Notes: a model not told the origin generated them from the letters alone. A DNA stretch of 8,942 nucleotides from Verrucomicrobiales bacterium (GCA_007123195.1 SKLO01000334.1:1-8942), one strand, 5' to 3'. Shown: positions 1 through 6,147, counted from the first letter of the stretch. Numbers and translations are program-made.

Positions 1-44
1 CCGCCGTCCGGCCTTCCTCCTGTCCCGCTGGTGGCGGAACGGGC

Positions 45-632
45 TCAGGCGCTGGCGAGGAACAGGTCCCAGTCGGCGATGTCGTGCAGGTTGCGCAACG
101 TCAGCGTCACCGGCACCGGACGCGGGGTGCGCGGCTCCTTGAGCAATCGAAGGCCCGCCTCCTGCGGGGTGCGGTTGGCCTTGCGGGTGTTGACCCGGCG
201 ATCGGCAAGGACGCAGTTTTCCCACGAATTCGAACCCCCGCGCGAGCGCGGGGTGACGTGGTCGATGCTGGCCTCGCCGGGCCTCAGGTTGCGGCCGGTG
301 TATTGGCAGCGGCCCCCGTCGCGATGCCAGATGCCGCGCGAATTGAGCTTGGGCCGGATCATCGGGATTCCTGCAAACCGACTCAGCACCAGCACGGTGG
401 GCACGCGGATCGGTCCCCGCGGGGTGCCGATCGAGTCGTCGTGGGGACGCACGGGCAGGCTCAACCACTGAGCCCACAAGGTGGGGATGTAGGTCTGGCG
501 GTCGGCGATGTCCAGACCGACCGAGTTGCCTGCGCTCATCTGGCAGAAGGCCTGCGCAGGCGTGGTGATGCTGACCGCCTGCCAGTTGCGGTTGAGAACA
601 AGAACGGTGTTCAGGTGCAGCACTTGGCTCAT
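45..632 (-). CDS. HNH endonuclease family protein (zinc-cysteine-poor variant)
   Basis: Encodes 195 residues. The N-terminus (residues 8-30, TVLVLNRNWQAVSITTPAQA) matches the leader seen in stand-alone bacterial HNH proteins. The HNH core spans roughly residues 97-165, with the metal/catalytic signature I-D-H at 123-125, the PRSRGG stretch at 128-133, W-E-N at 137-139 and the final Asn at 148. The usual zinc ribbon (CxxC before the core and CxxC after it) is largely gone: C109 remains, but the partner positions are T112, D144 and V147. The HNH catalytic residues are intact, so it is probably an active nuclease, or at least a DNA-binding fold; its substrate is unknown. The C-terminus ends DIADWDLFLASA, which looks complete. 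The open frame continues upstream to 941, but that part is compositionally random (Gly/Arg/Pro/Ser) and unlike any domain, so I chose the ATG at 632, just before the conserved region. No Shine-Dalgarno is visible. It stands alone, about 500 bases after the AraC gene. Confidence 0.85.
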   Translation of the reverse strand: MSQVLHLNTVLVLNRNWQAVSITTPAQAFCQMSAGNSVGLDIADRQTYIPTLWAQWLSLPVRPHDDSIGTPRGPIRVPTVLVLSRFAGIPMIRPKLNSRGIWHRDGGRCQYTGRNLRPGEASIDHVTPRSRGGSNSWENCVLADRRVNTRKANRTPQEAGLRLLKEPRTPRPVPVTLTLRNLHDIADWDLFLASA

Positions 633-1065
633 GGGACCAACTGGGGTGAAATCGGCAACGAGAAATGGGTGGCGGAACAACGGGAGCAACGGCCGCCCCA
701 CCATACCCCGAAAGGGCACGCCTTGCCAGGGCGCGGAAAGCGGGCCGGGGCCGCTGCGGGCGCCACATGCCCCGGACCCGAAAGGCCAACGGCCGGACGA
801 ACAGGACGCGGCTTGGCCTGAAACGATGAATCGACCGGAACCCGCCCGCCTGCGGCAGGATTCCGGAGGCCCCCATCCGGGGCGACCGCATCGAACCGAC
901 CCGCAAGGCACGGCGGCGTCGCCACGGGAGCCCGCCACCACCCCGGATCCGGCGCCCGGATCGATCCCCGCCTGCTTGGGACATGGCGGCAGGGTTTCCC
1001 GATTCCGATCGTTCGGAACCTGGCCAATACGGAGAAATGGACCGGGTGTTTCCTGAAGGCGATGC

Positions 1066-1094
1066 AGCTAAATTTACCTGCTCCGGTTTGTCAA
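1066..1094 (-). promoter_or_regulatory. Candidate promoter with TTGACA -35 box
   Basis: The minus strand carries a perfect TTGACA (1094-1089), followed at a spacing of 16-17 bases by the AT-rich run AAATTTAG. The best -10 hexamer at legal spacing (TTTAGC, 1072-1067) matches TATAAT at only 3 of 6 positions. The box sits inside the inverted-repeat cluster, so the TTGACA may be incidental. If real, it would drive the HNH gene or a small RNA. Confidence 0.25.
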
Positions 1095-1124
1095 CCGAAA
1101 ACTGAAGCAGGTTTGCCACCGGAG
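1076..1124. repeat. Interleaved inverted repeats (possible terminator, pseudoknot or operator)
   Basis: Two 7-bp perfect inverted repeats cross one another. ACCTGCT (1076-1082) pairs with AGCAGGT (1106-1112), and CTCCGGT (1081-1087) pairs with ACCGGAG (1118-1124). The left-hand partners form one continuous 12-mer, ACCTGCTCCGGT. Inside lies a small hairpin, CGGTT-TGTC-AACCG (1084-1097). There is also a direct-repeat character: GGTTTGTCAACCG at 1085-1097 and GGTTTGCCACCG at 1110-1121. The cluster begins 18 bases after the AraC stop codon. It could act as the end structure of that transcript, but the T-tract after it on the minus strand is short (AAATTT). Confidence 0.5.
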
Positions 1125-1141
1125 TTCCCCAGCCAAACGGT

Positions 1142-2056
1142 TCAGGCGGGCAAGCCGCGGCTCTTGAACGTGGTCGGGGAACTGCCCACATAGCGGCGGA
1201 ACGAACGGTTGAATTGGGACAACGAGCCGAAACCGCAGGAGCGGGCCACCTCGCTGACCCGTCGTCCCCCCTCGTTGAGCATCTCGAGGGCATGCTCGAT
1301 GCGCAACCGGTTGATCGATTCGGTGACGCTGAGCGTGGTGTGCTTGCGATAGACATGGCTCAGGTAGTTCGGCGACACGCCCACCGCACCCGCGATTTTC
1401 GGCAGCGACAGATCCTCCTCGAGAAAGTGCCGGCTGATATACTCGCGGGCCCGCGCCACCGGTTCCGGTTCCATGCCGCCATGAACCGCCACCACCCGCA
1501 GCCCCTCGGAACTGAGATAGGCAGCCATCCGGTGCAACAGCCACACCGCCGCGGCCCAGCGTTCCGCCGTGATGACGGGTAGCTGCATCACCGCCAGGCG
1601 GATTTCGTCCGGCACCCGCGAGGTGCCGAACCACGTCTCGCAGGCATGCCCGACCACATCGCCCGACGTCTGCGACAAGAGTGCCTGGCCAATGCGCAGG
1701 ACGCCGACGCGCTCGGTGCCAATGCGCAGGACGGCGGCCGCCTCATTCAGCCCACCGATCGAAAGCTCGTGCTGCCCATCCACCTCGCTGGCGGGCACAC
1801 GGTGCCGACCAGCGGCGGCCCGCGCTCGCTCCAGCCAGTCCCGGTGCCGCTCCAGCACGTTGTGCATTGGCGTCACCCCGAAAAACGGCGAAAGGTCGCC
1901 GCCGTCGGCACTCTCAAGGCAAAGCTTGAGGCCGGTCAGGTCTTTGACGATTCCCTCGCACTCGCGGAAGCAGTCGCTGGATTGAAGGCGCTCACTGAGT
2001 GCGGCTGCCCGCCTAAGCGCCGATGCCGGGTCGGCCATGGCCGGACTGAGTGTCAT
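1142..2056 (-). CDS. AraC-family transcriptional regulator with PocR-like sensor domain
   Basis: Encodes 304 residues. Residues about 22-185 resemble the PocR-type sensory domain found before AraC helix-turn-helix units: an opening 'FRECEGIVKDLTGLKL' (30-45), a middle 'GGLNEAAAVLRIGTERVGVL' (101-120) and 'RIGQALL' (121-127). The cysteines normally placed in the CxxC and C-x-GL positions of PocR domains are absent (around 64-80 and 95-103). Residues 200-304 are a standard AraC double helix-turn-helix, with SLPKIAGAVGVSPNYLSHVYRK in the first motif and VSEVARSCGFGSLSQFNRSFRRYVGSSPTTF in the second, recognition-helix side included. It should bind DNA and respond to a small ligand, but no target is evident. 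I chose the ATG at 2056, close before the conserved region; an ATG at 2038 is equally possible. The frame is open up to 2203, but that extension is domain-free. No clear Shine-Dalgarno precedes either start. Confidence 0.88.
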   Translation of the reverse strand: MTLSPAMADPASALRRAAALSERLQSSDCFRECEGIVKDLTGLKLCLESADGGDLSPFFGVTPMHNVLERHRDWLERARAAAGRHRVPASEVDGQHELSIGGLNEAAAVLRIGTERVGVLRIGQALLSQTSGDVVGHACETWFGTSRVPDEIRLAVMQLPVITAERWAAAVWLLHRMAAYLSSEGLRVVAVHGGMEPEPVARAREYISRHFLEEDLSLPKIAGAVGVSPNYLSHVYRKHTTLSVTESINRLRIEHALEMLNEGGRRVSEVARSCGFGSLSQFNRSFRRYVGSSPTTFKSRGLPA

Positions 2057-2164
2057 GATCGTGGTCGGTGAAGTTGGTTGTCGCCGTGGACTCTGCTGAA
2101 CCCGCTGGCATTTCCCAGGTCCGCGGAAGCGGGCGAGGAGAGCCAACCAGCAGGGCCACTGAGG

Positions 2165-2191
2165 CCATGTGCATGGTTCAGAATCAGATTC
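2165..2191. promoter_or_regulatory. Two adjacent palindromes, candidate operator for the AraC gene
   Basis: CCATG-TG-CATGG (2165-2176) and GAATC-A-GATTC (2181-2191) are perfect short palindromes whose centres lie about 16 bases apart. They fall between the AT-rich promoter-like block and the AraC start, the usual place for a repressor or autoregulatory site. No factor can be assigned from sequence alone. Confidence 0.3.
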
Positions 2192-2198
2192 GCTCCCC

Positions 2199-2280
2199 AT
2201 CATCCCGCGGTTTCATCTAATTTTCAACTAGCTTAATGAAGAAAAAGACCATTATGTCTATGTTTTGTCTATTTTTAACC
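2199..2280 (-). promoter_or_regulatory. AT-rich promoter-like region for the AraC gene
   Basis: The block 2216-2280 is strongly AT-rich inside GC-rich DNA. On the minus strand it contains TTGAAA (2227-2222) followed after 17 bases by GATGAT (2204-2199), 5/6 and 4/6 matches to sigma-70 boxes. It also contains two ATAGACA words exactly 11 bases apart (2272-2266 and 2261-2255), which put the same face of the helix towards one protein. The position upstream of the regulator gene supports a promoter; the exact boxes are uncertain. Confidence 0.4.
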
Positions 2281-2594
2281 GGCGGGTACAACAATTTGCG
2301 CGCGCCGCGGGGCATGCCGCCCGGGCCATCCACCCGCCGGCCCGACAGCCAGCGCAGCTCCCGACAATTTGTCTGTGCCCGGGTTGCAGGCTCCCGCCGC
2401 ATCGGAACGCACCGTCTCATCCGGGGCCTCGCGAGCGCAGCGCCGGTCGGCTGAACTGTCGCCAATTCGACCGGGGTTCGGGTCGCTCGTGCCCTGCGCC
2501 TGCTGCCTTCGCGGCCGTTTTCGCCCCCAGCGAATGCACCGCCGCTGGAAGCATCCACGGTCACGCAACGCACTTCCCGCCATCGCGGGTGGGA

Positions 2595-2612
2595 GGCCCC
2601 CGCTACGGGACC
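2595..2612 (-). terminator. Possible hairpin terminator after the DUF4105 gene
   Basis: On the minus strand GGTCCCG-TAG-CGGGGGCC can form a stem of six or seven pairs including one G-T pair, about 50 bases past the DUF4105 stop codon. No T-tract follows, so it is only a weak candidate for an intrinsic terminator. Confidence 0.25.
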
Positions 2613-2630
2613 GAGACAGAGGCTCCGCCC

Positions 2631-2654
2631 GCTCTCCCGCTCTCCCGCTCTCCC
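2631..2654. repeat. Triplicate 8-bp tandem repeat beside the DUF4105 stop codon
   Basis: GCTCTCCC occurs three times in perfect tandem. On the minus strand it reads GGGAGAGC three times, starting six bases after the DUF4105 stop codon. It lies outside the reading frame, so copy-number change would alter only the 3' untranslated region. Confidence 0.8.
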
Positions 2655-2660
2655 GATGGC

Positions 2661-3761
2661 TCACGGCTCAACACCCGAAGCGCCATGAAACCCGGGCACC
2701 CCGTGCCGGATGCGCTCGGAAAAGTCCGGTGCGTCATCGGCTTCCTGCGCCCGCTGGTTGATCCTCGACAGCTCCCGAAACGAATCAAAGTCGGACCAGG
2801 TCTGCCCCGAGGCCAGCACGCCGCGCCGCCACAGCAACTCGTCCAGGCGGCCATTGACCAGCACCCGCCAGTCCCAGCGGCCGCGGTCCTCAGCCGGAAG
2901 CAACGCATACAAGCTGGTGGTGCAGTTGTGGGTGATCACGTTGTAGAACGCCGGCTCTTCGCGCAGCTGGTTCATCTCATCGACCGTGGTCAGGAAGAAC
3001 TCGCGCCACATGCCGAGGTCGCCGCGCAGGCGGTAAAGGTAAACCGGCTGCCGGCGGATGTTGGTCCGCAGCCGGATGAAATCCCGCTCGTCGCCGAACA
3101 GGTATTGCAGCTCGAACATCTTGTAGAAGCCGCCCAAGGCCGAGAATGACTCACCGACCTCGCGCCGCGTCTCCGCCGACAGCACCACCCGGCCATCCTC
3201 ACCAAAGTCAAAACTGAGCATCGGATGCGCCAGCACGTCGCCCATGAAGGCGTCGAACACCAGGTCGACCCCGCGCAGCTTGTCGAGTCGGAAGGACCGG
3301 GTCTCCCAGCGTTCGACCGCCTCATCGCGGGATTTCCACTCGAAGTTGCGCACCTCGTGCAGCGTCACCGTGCCGTCGTCGCCCACCTCACCGTGCCCGG
3401 TGCGGCCGAACTCGGGCTGCCAGTCGCGCTCGTTCGACGGCTGGATCATCGCCCACGGTGCCATCACCACCAGCAGCAGCGCCAGCGCCGGCCAGCGACG
3501 CCCGAACCGGCGTCCGCGCCCGCCCAGCAGCCGGGCCGGCGGCCGCAGCCACGCCCCCAGGAACACCGTCGCCCACACCAGAGCCAGCACCAGGTTGCCC
3601 GTCCCGGGCCAGGGGCCGTCGAAATAGACCGCGCCAAAGCACCATACCCCGCAGACCGCCAGCAACGCCGCCAGCAACCGGCTGCCCCAGCGCCGCCACC
3701 TGCCTCCGGTCGCCACCCGGTCCACTCCCCTGTCACCCACTCCAGATCCTGACATTGCCAT
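2661..3761 (-). CDS. DUF4105 (Lnb N-terminal-like) membrane-anchored protein
   Basis: Encodes 366 residues. Three hydrophobic segments lie near the N-terminus (about 28-47, 55-72 and 90-106), followed by a large soluble domain. Residues about 130-300 match the DUF4105 pattern: 'VLAHPMLSFDFGEDGRVVLS' (177-195 region) with H179, an E-x-R at 197-199, 'YLFGDERDFIRLR' (220-232), 'PVYLYRL' (239-245) and 'FYNVITHNCTTSL' (272-284), where C280 after Asn is the family's likely catalytic Cys. The family has a papain-like fold and is thought to act at the periplasmic side; its reaction is not known. The stop of the nucleotidase gene is 19 bases upstream, and the strong ribosome site GGAGG precedes ATG 3761 by four bases and the next in-frame ATG (3755) by ten, so either may be used. 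The layout indicates co-transcription and perhaps a shared role in envelope or nucleotide metabolism. Confidence 0.85.
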   Translation of the reverse strand: MAMSGSGVGDRGVDRVATGGRWRRWGSRLLAALLAVCGVWCFGAVYFDGPWPGTGNLVLALVWATVFLGAWLRPPARLLGGRGRRFGRRWPALALLLVVMAPWAMIQPSNERDWQPEFGRTGHGEVGDDGTVTLHEVRNFEWKSRDEAVERWETRSFRLDKLRGVDLVFDAFMGDVLAHPMLSFDFGEDGRVVLSAETRREVGESFSALGGFYKMFELQYLFGDERDFIRLRTNIRRQPVYLYRLRGDLGMWREFFLTTVDEMNQLREEPAFYNVITHNCTTSLYALLPAEDRGRWDWRVLVNGRLDELLWRRGVLASGQTWSDFDSFRELSRINQRAQEADDAPDFSERIRHGVPGFHGASGVEP

Positions 3762-3767
3762 CAATCC

Positions 3768-3774
3768 TCCGGTC
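3768..3774 (-). promoter_or_regulatory. Ribosome binding site of the DUF4105 gene
   Basis: CCGGAGG on the minus strand lies in the 19-base gap after the nucleotidase stop codon. It is one of only two clear Shine-Dalgarno sites in the window, and it leaves the choice between ATG 3761 (spacing 4) and ATG 3755 (spacing 10) open. Confidence 0.6.
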
Positions 3775-3780
3775 AGCCTT

Positions 3781-5409
3781 TCAGCCTCCCCCCGTCTCCA
3801 GATCGGCCGCCCGCACCGGGCTTGTGTCGGCCAGGAAATCCGCCAGCGCATCGCGCGTCTGCAGCGGGATGAACTCGACCGTCGGCTTCACCGCCGGCTC
3901 CGCCAGGATCGCCCGCAGCTGAAGCAGCCTGCGGCCGCCGGACTGCGCGTCGTAGCTGTTGAACAACACCGGGATGCGGTGCCCGGGCTCGAGCGGCGTG
4001 CCGTCGGGCCACTTCAACCCCTCCACCACCAGGTTGGGCCCGCGGCGGCCAACGTCGGCCACCAGACCGGTGAAGCCGCGGCGCGACCAGAAGATGGACA
4101 TCGACTCCTCCAGGATCGCCGCCAGCTGGCCATGTGTCAGCTCGGCCTTCACCAGCATGTTCTCGAAGGGGATGATTGACCACAGGTCGCGCTGCGTCAC
4201 CGGCCCCGCCGGCAGCGGATCCTCGCCGAAGGTCCCGTGAAACACCGCCGCCGCCTCGATGCCGCGCTTGCGTGCCGCGTGCAGCAACGCAGTGCCGATG
4301 AACCGGTGGGTCTGTCCAACTCTCCCGTTGTCGTATTGGTGGGTCAATTCCTCCCCGATCTCACCCACGACCTCGTCGAGATGCGCCTCGGCCTCCTGCA
4401 ACACCGGCGCCACCGTCTGCAACACCAGCGGGTCAAGCGCCACTGAGGCGTCCATTTTCCGCACCTCGGTGCGGCAGTCGACCAGCTTGCGGCTGGCGCG
4501 ATCGAACACCAGATCCACCCGGCCACAGTGAATGCCGAAGTAATTGGCCTGGGTGTAAAGCGCCGGGCCCAGCTCCAATTGCTCGTTCAACCGGTGCGTG
4601 TGCCCCGCGATCACCACGTCGATCTCCGGCACCACCCGCACCAGCTCGTGGATCGGGTTGGCGTGGTCGTCCTGGTCGCGCCAGCCGAAGTGAGTCACCG
4701 CCACGATCGCGTCCACGCCCCCCTCGGCCTTCATCCGGTCGACCGCCAGCCGCGCTGCGGCAGCCGCGTCGGTGGCCTCCATGCCCGCCAGCAGGGTCGG
4801 ATGAAACCAGGCCGGCAACCCCGGCGTGATCAGCCCCACCAGCCCGATCCTGAACCCGTCCAGCTCGCGGATCATCCACGGCCTGACGTTGGCGAACGGA
4901 TGAGCCGCGTCGGGATGCGCTCCGGCCGCGTGGCCGTCGAGCTTCAGGTTGGCGGTCAGCACCGGCATTTGCGAGCGGCCCAGCGCATCCAGAACCGCTT
5001 CGCCGCCCCAGTCGAACTCATGGTTGCCCATGGTCCAGGAGTCGTAGCCGAGCTTGTTGAACAGATCGATCATCACCCGACCGCGGCTCAGGTAGCCGGC
5101 GGCGGTGCCCTGGTAGACGTCGCCGGCATCCACCAGCAACGAGTGCGGGTGTTCGCTGCGCCAGCGCCGGATCTGGCTGGCACAGCGGGCCAGGCCGCCC
5201 ACATCCTCGACCCCGTCGTAGGTGGCGGTCGGCAGCACGTTGCCGTGCAAGTCGGTGGTGTGCATCAGCGACACCACCGCCAGATCGCCCGCCGCGTGGG
5301 CCCTCAACTCGCGGGCATACCAGCCAGCCGTCAGGCCGCCGAGCCCGGTCAATCCCATCCGGCGCAGGAACGCGCGCCTGGTGTGCAACCGCTTCCGTGT
5401 TTCCATCAT
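3781..5409 (-). CDS. Tat-exported 5'-nucleotidase / metallophosphoesterase
   Basis: Encodes 542 residues, the usual length for the UshA/YfkN-like 5'-nucleotidase family. The N-terminus has a textbook twin-arginine signal, TRRAFLRR (10-17, Arg pair at 11-12), then a Gly/Leu-rich hydrophobic stretch and a likely cleavage near AHA-A (37-40). The catalytic calcineurin-like domain (about 44-300) shows all metal-binding motifs: D53-x-H55 (TTDLHGN), D97 in VDAGD, GNHEFD (128-133), H240 in VTHFGW and GHTH (269-272). The C-terminal nucleotide-binding domain (about 365-525) contains FHGTFGEDPL (390-399), DLWSIIPFENMLV (408-420) and FNSYDAQSGG (483-492). It should cleave phosphate from nucleotides or related esters after export in folded form. 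ATG 5409 (or 5406) is preceded by GGAGGAGGAG at good spacing; the open frame further upstream (to 5529) is not conserved-looking. It is the first gene of an operon with the DUF4105 gene. Confidence 0.93.
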   Translation of the reverse strand: MMETRKRLHTRRAFLRRMGLTGLGGLTAGWYARELRAHAAGDLAVVSLMHTTDLHGNVLPTATYDGVEDVGGLARCASQIRRWRSEHPHSLLVDAGDVYQGTAAGYLSRGRVMIDLFNKLGYDSWTMGNHEFDWGGEAVLDALGRSQMPVLTANLKLDGHAAGAHPDAAHPFANVRPWMIRELDGFRIGLVGLITPGLPAWFHPTLLAGMEATDAAAAARLAVDRMKAEGGVDAIVAVTHFGWRDQDDHANPIHELVRVVPEIDVVIAGHTHRLNEQLELGPALYTQANYFGIHCGRVDLVFDRASRKLVDCRTEVRKMDASVALDPLVLQTVAPVLQEAEAHLDEVVGEIGEELTHQYDNGRVGQTHRFIGTALLHAARKRGIEAAAVFHGTFGEDPLPAGPVTQRDLWSIIPFENMLVKAELTHGQLAAILEESMSIFWSRRGFTGLVADVGRRGPNLVVEGLKWPDGTPLEPGHRIPVLFNSYDAQSGGRRLLQLRAILAEPAVKPTVEFIPLQTRDALADFLADTSPVRAADLETGGG

Positions 5410-5416
5410 GTGCTTG

Positions 5417-5426
5417 CTCCTCCTCC
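5417..5426 (-). promoter_or_regulatory. Ribosome binding site that fixes the nucleotidase start
   Basis: GGAGGAGGAG on the minus strand ends seven bases before ATG 5409. This strong site, absent from most other genes here, supports starting at 5409 rather than at the upstream ATG at 5529, and it places the twin-arginine motif at the normal distance from the N-terminus. Confidence 0.7.
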
Positions 5427-5504
5427 GGGGGCCGGCATGCAGGCCCCTCGCTGCGGCCGCCGAACCCCGGGTGTCGGCCCAGTTTCCAGCCGCTCCCGCC
5501 TCCC

Positions 5505-5565
5505 GGCAACCGATATTGCCCGGCGCCACGGAACCGTCACCGTGTGGCGCCTCCCGCCAGGGAGG
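5505..5565. promoter_or_regulatory. Tandem hairpins in the leader of the nucleotidase operon
   Basis: Three neighbouring inverted repeats can fold on either strand: GGCAA-6-TTGCC (5505-5520), GGCGCCA-16-TGGCGCC (5522-5551) and CCTCCC-GCCA-GGGAGG (5550-5565). The last two share two bases, so they compete for 5550-5551. In minus-strand RNA they would lie about 95-155 bases before the nucleotidase start. No known riboswitch consensus was recognised. They may be a structured leader, an operator array, or chance in GC-rich DNA. Confidence 0.4.
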
Positions 5566-5591
5566 GCACGGGGCCGCCTTTCCTTCCCGGC

Positions 5592-5616
5592 ATCAGCAGG
5601 CTTCGGGCCTGCTGAT
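5592..5616 (-). terminator. Strong hairpin after the VOC gene, probable transcript end
   Basis: A perfect 10-bp inverted repeat (ATCAGCAGGC and GCCTGCTGAT) with a 5-base loop begins 37 bases after the VOC stop codon. The stem is stable and the position suits the end of the sigma-factor operon. Neither strand has a T-tract after it, so termination would have to be atypical; the hairpin could instead protect the 3' end or bind a protein. Confidence 0.5.
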
Positions 5617-5653
5617 CCGCAATCACATCATGGAACAAAATCGCCGCCGCCAC

Positions 5654-6103
5654 TCAATCCGGCTCGCGACTGCCGAAGTGGATCATCCAGCCGACTCCGA
5701 AGCGGTCTTTCACCATGCCGAATTTTTCCGCGAAGAAGGTGCCGCCCATGGGCATGGTCACCTGGCCGCCCTCGGCCAGCGCCTGGAACACGCGGTCGGC
5801 CTCGCCAGCCTCGGTCACAGTGAGCGACAGCGAAAAGCCGCCAAACCCGCCATCGGGTTCGCAGCCGTCGGAGGCCATGATCACGGTGTCTCCGACGCTG
5901 AACTCGGCGTGCATGATCTTGTCGTCCCAATCCGCCGGCGTGACGCCCGGGGGCGGCGGTTCGGGACTTTCGCGGAAGCGCATGAGCATCCCGGTTTTCG
6001 CGCCGAGGGCGTCGGCGTAGAAGTGAAGCGCTTCCTCGCAGCGCCCGCTGAAAAACAGATACGGCTGGATCAGGGGTTGTTCGGGTTTCATATGGGTGGT
6101 CAT
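5654..6103 (-). CDS. PhnB-like VOC (glyoxalase-fold) family protein
   Basis: Encodes 149 residues forming one VOC/glyoxalase-fold unit of the PhnB-like type often annotated as '3-demethylubiquinone-9 3-methyltransferase', a label that should not be taken as its function. Typical features are 'IQPYLFFSGRCEEALHFYADALG' (about 12-34), 'PADWDDKIMHAEFSVGD' (56-72) with the probable metal-site H65, and 'FAEKFGMVKDRFGVGWMIHF' (124-143). Substrate is unknown. It lies 44 bases after the DUF1428 gene and is the last gene before the strong hairpin at 5592-5616. Proteins of this kind commonly accompany ECF42 sigma factors, so it is probably part of that regulon. ATG 6103 is used; an in-frame ATG at 6091 is a possible alternative. 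Neither has a Shine-Dalgarno. Confidence 0.88.
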   Translation of the reverse strand: MTTHMKPEQPLIQPYLFFSGRCEEALHFYADALGAKTGMLMRFRESPEPPPPGVTPADWDDKIMHAEFSVGDTVIMASDGCEPDGGFGGFSLSLTVTEAGEADRVFQALAEGGQVTMPMGGTFFAEKFGMVKDRFGVGWMIHFGSREPD

Positions 6104-6120
6104 GTCAGGTGTTCGGGAAC

Positions 6121-6136
6121 TGCCGGACGGCCGGCA
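6121..6136. repeat. Perfect inverted repeat between the DUF1428 and VOC genes
   Basis: TGCCGG-ACGG-CCGGCA forms a 6-bp GC stem with a 4-base loop in the 44-base gap between the two genes. It might partly stop transcription or mark an mRNA processing site, reducing VOC expression; no T-tract follows. Confidence 0.4.
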
Positions 6137-6147
6137 TTGGCATGCGA

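Larger units (their letters stand above)
633..1141. other. Long spacer between the AraC gene and the HNH gene
   Basis: About 509 bases with no convincing gene. Open frames across it in several phases are Arg/Pro/Gly-rich and show no domain, so I treat them as high-GC noise. The left part (633-1060) is very GC-rich with many short possible hairpins and no tRNA, tmRNA or RNase P signature that I could recognise. The right part (1066-1124) is more AT-rich and carries the interleaved inverted repeats and the promoter-like TTGACA described separately. If a promoter lies there, the HNH mRNA has a leader of over 400 bases, or a small RNA is made from this stretch. Confidence 0.6.
2057..2660. other. 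Long spacer upstream of the AraC gene
   Basis: About 600 bases with no convincing gene. Several open frames cross it on both strands, but all are Arg/Pro/Ala-rich shadows. It holds an AT-rich block (2216-2280) that stands out sharply against the GC-rich surroundings, two small palindromes (2165-2191), a pair of 7-bp direct repeats (2255-2272), a second ACAATTTG word repeated at 2291-2298 and 2364-2371 (the latter inside GACAATTTGTC, 2363-2373), a GC hairpin (2595-2612) and an 8-bp triplicate next to the DUF4105 stop codon (2631-2654). The stretch 2380-2590 shows nothing I can name. Confidence 0.6.

Noticed and set aside
1..44. An AGGAGG-like sequence on the minus strand (21-16), possible ribosome site for a further gene
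   Set aside because: No start codon follows within the 15 bases left in the window, so nothing can be supported.
883..905. A GGTTCGAT stretch on the minus strand resembling a tRNA T-loop
   Set aside because: The flanking bases do not form a T-arm stem and there is no acceptor, D or anticodon arm.
629..1056. Overlapping open frames on both strands in the spacer before the HNH gene
   Set aside because: They are rich in Arg, Pro, Gly and Ser, contain no family motif and have no ribosome site; treated as GC-driven noise.
2217..3149. Open frames crossing the AraC upstream spacer and the end of the DUF4105 gene
   Set aside because: None shows a domain, and the part over the DUF4105 gene is antisense to a well-supported protein.
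4528..5823. A 431-codon plus-strand open frame opposite the nucleotidase
   Set aside because: It is low-complexity in composition and antisense to a gene with all catalytic motifs; it also runs through the structured spacer without a plausible start signal.
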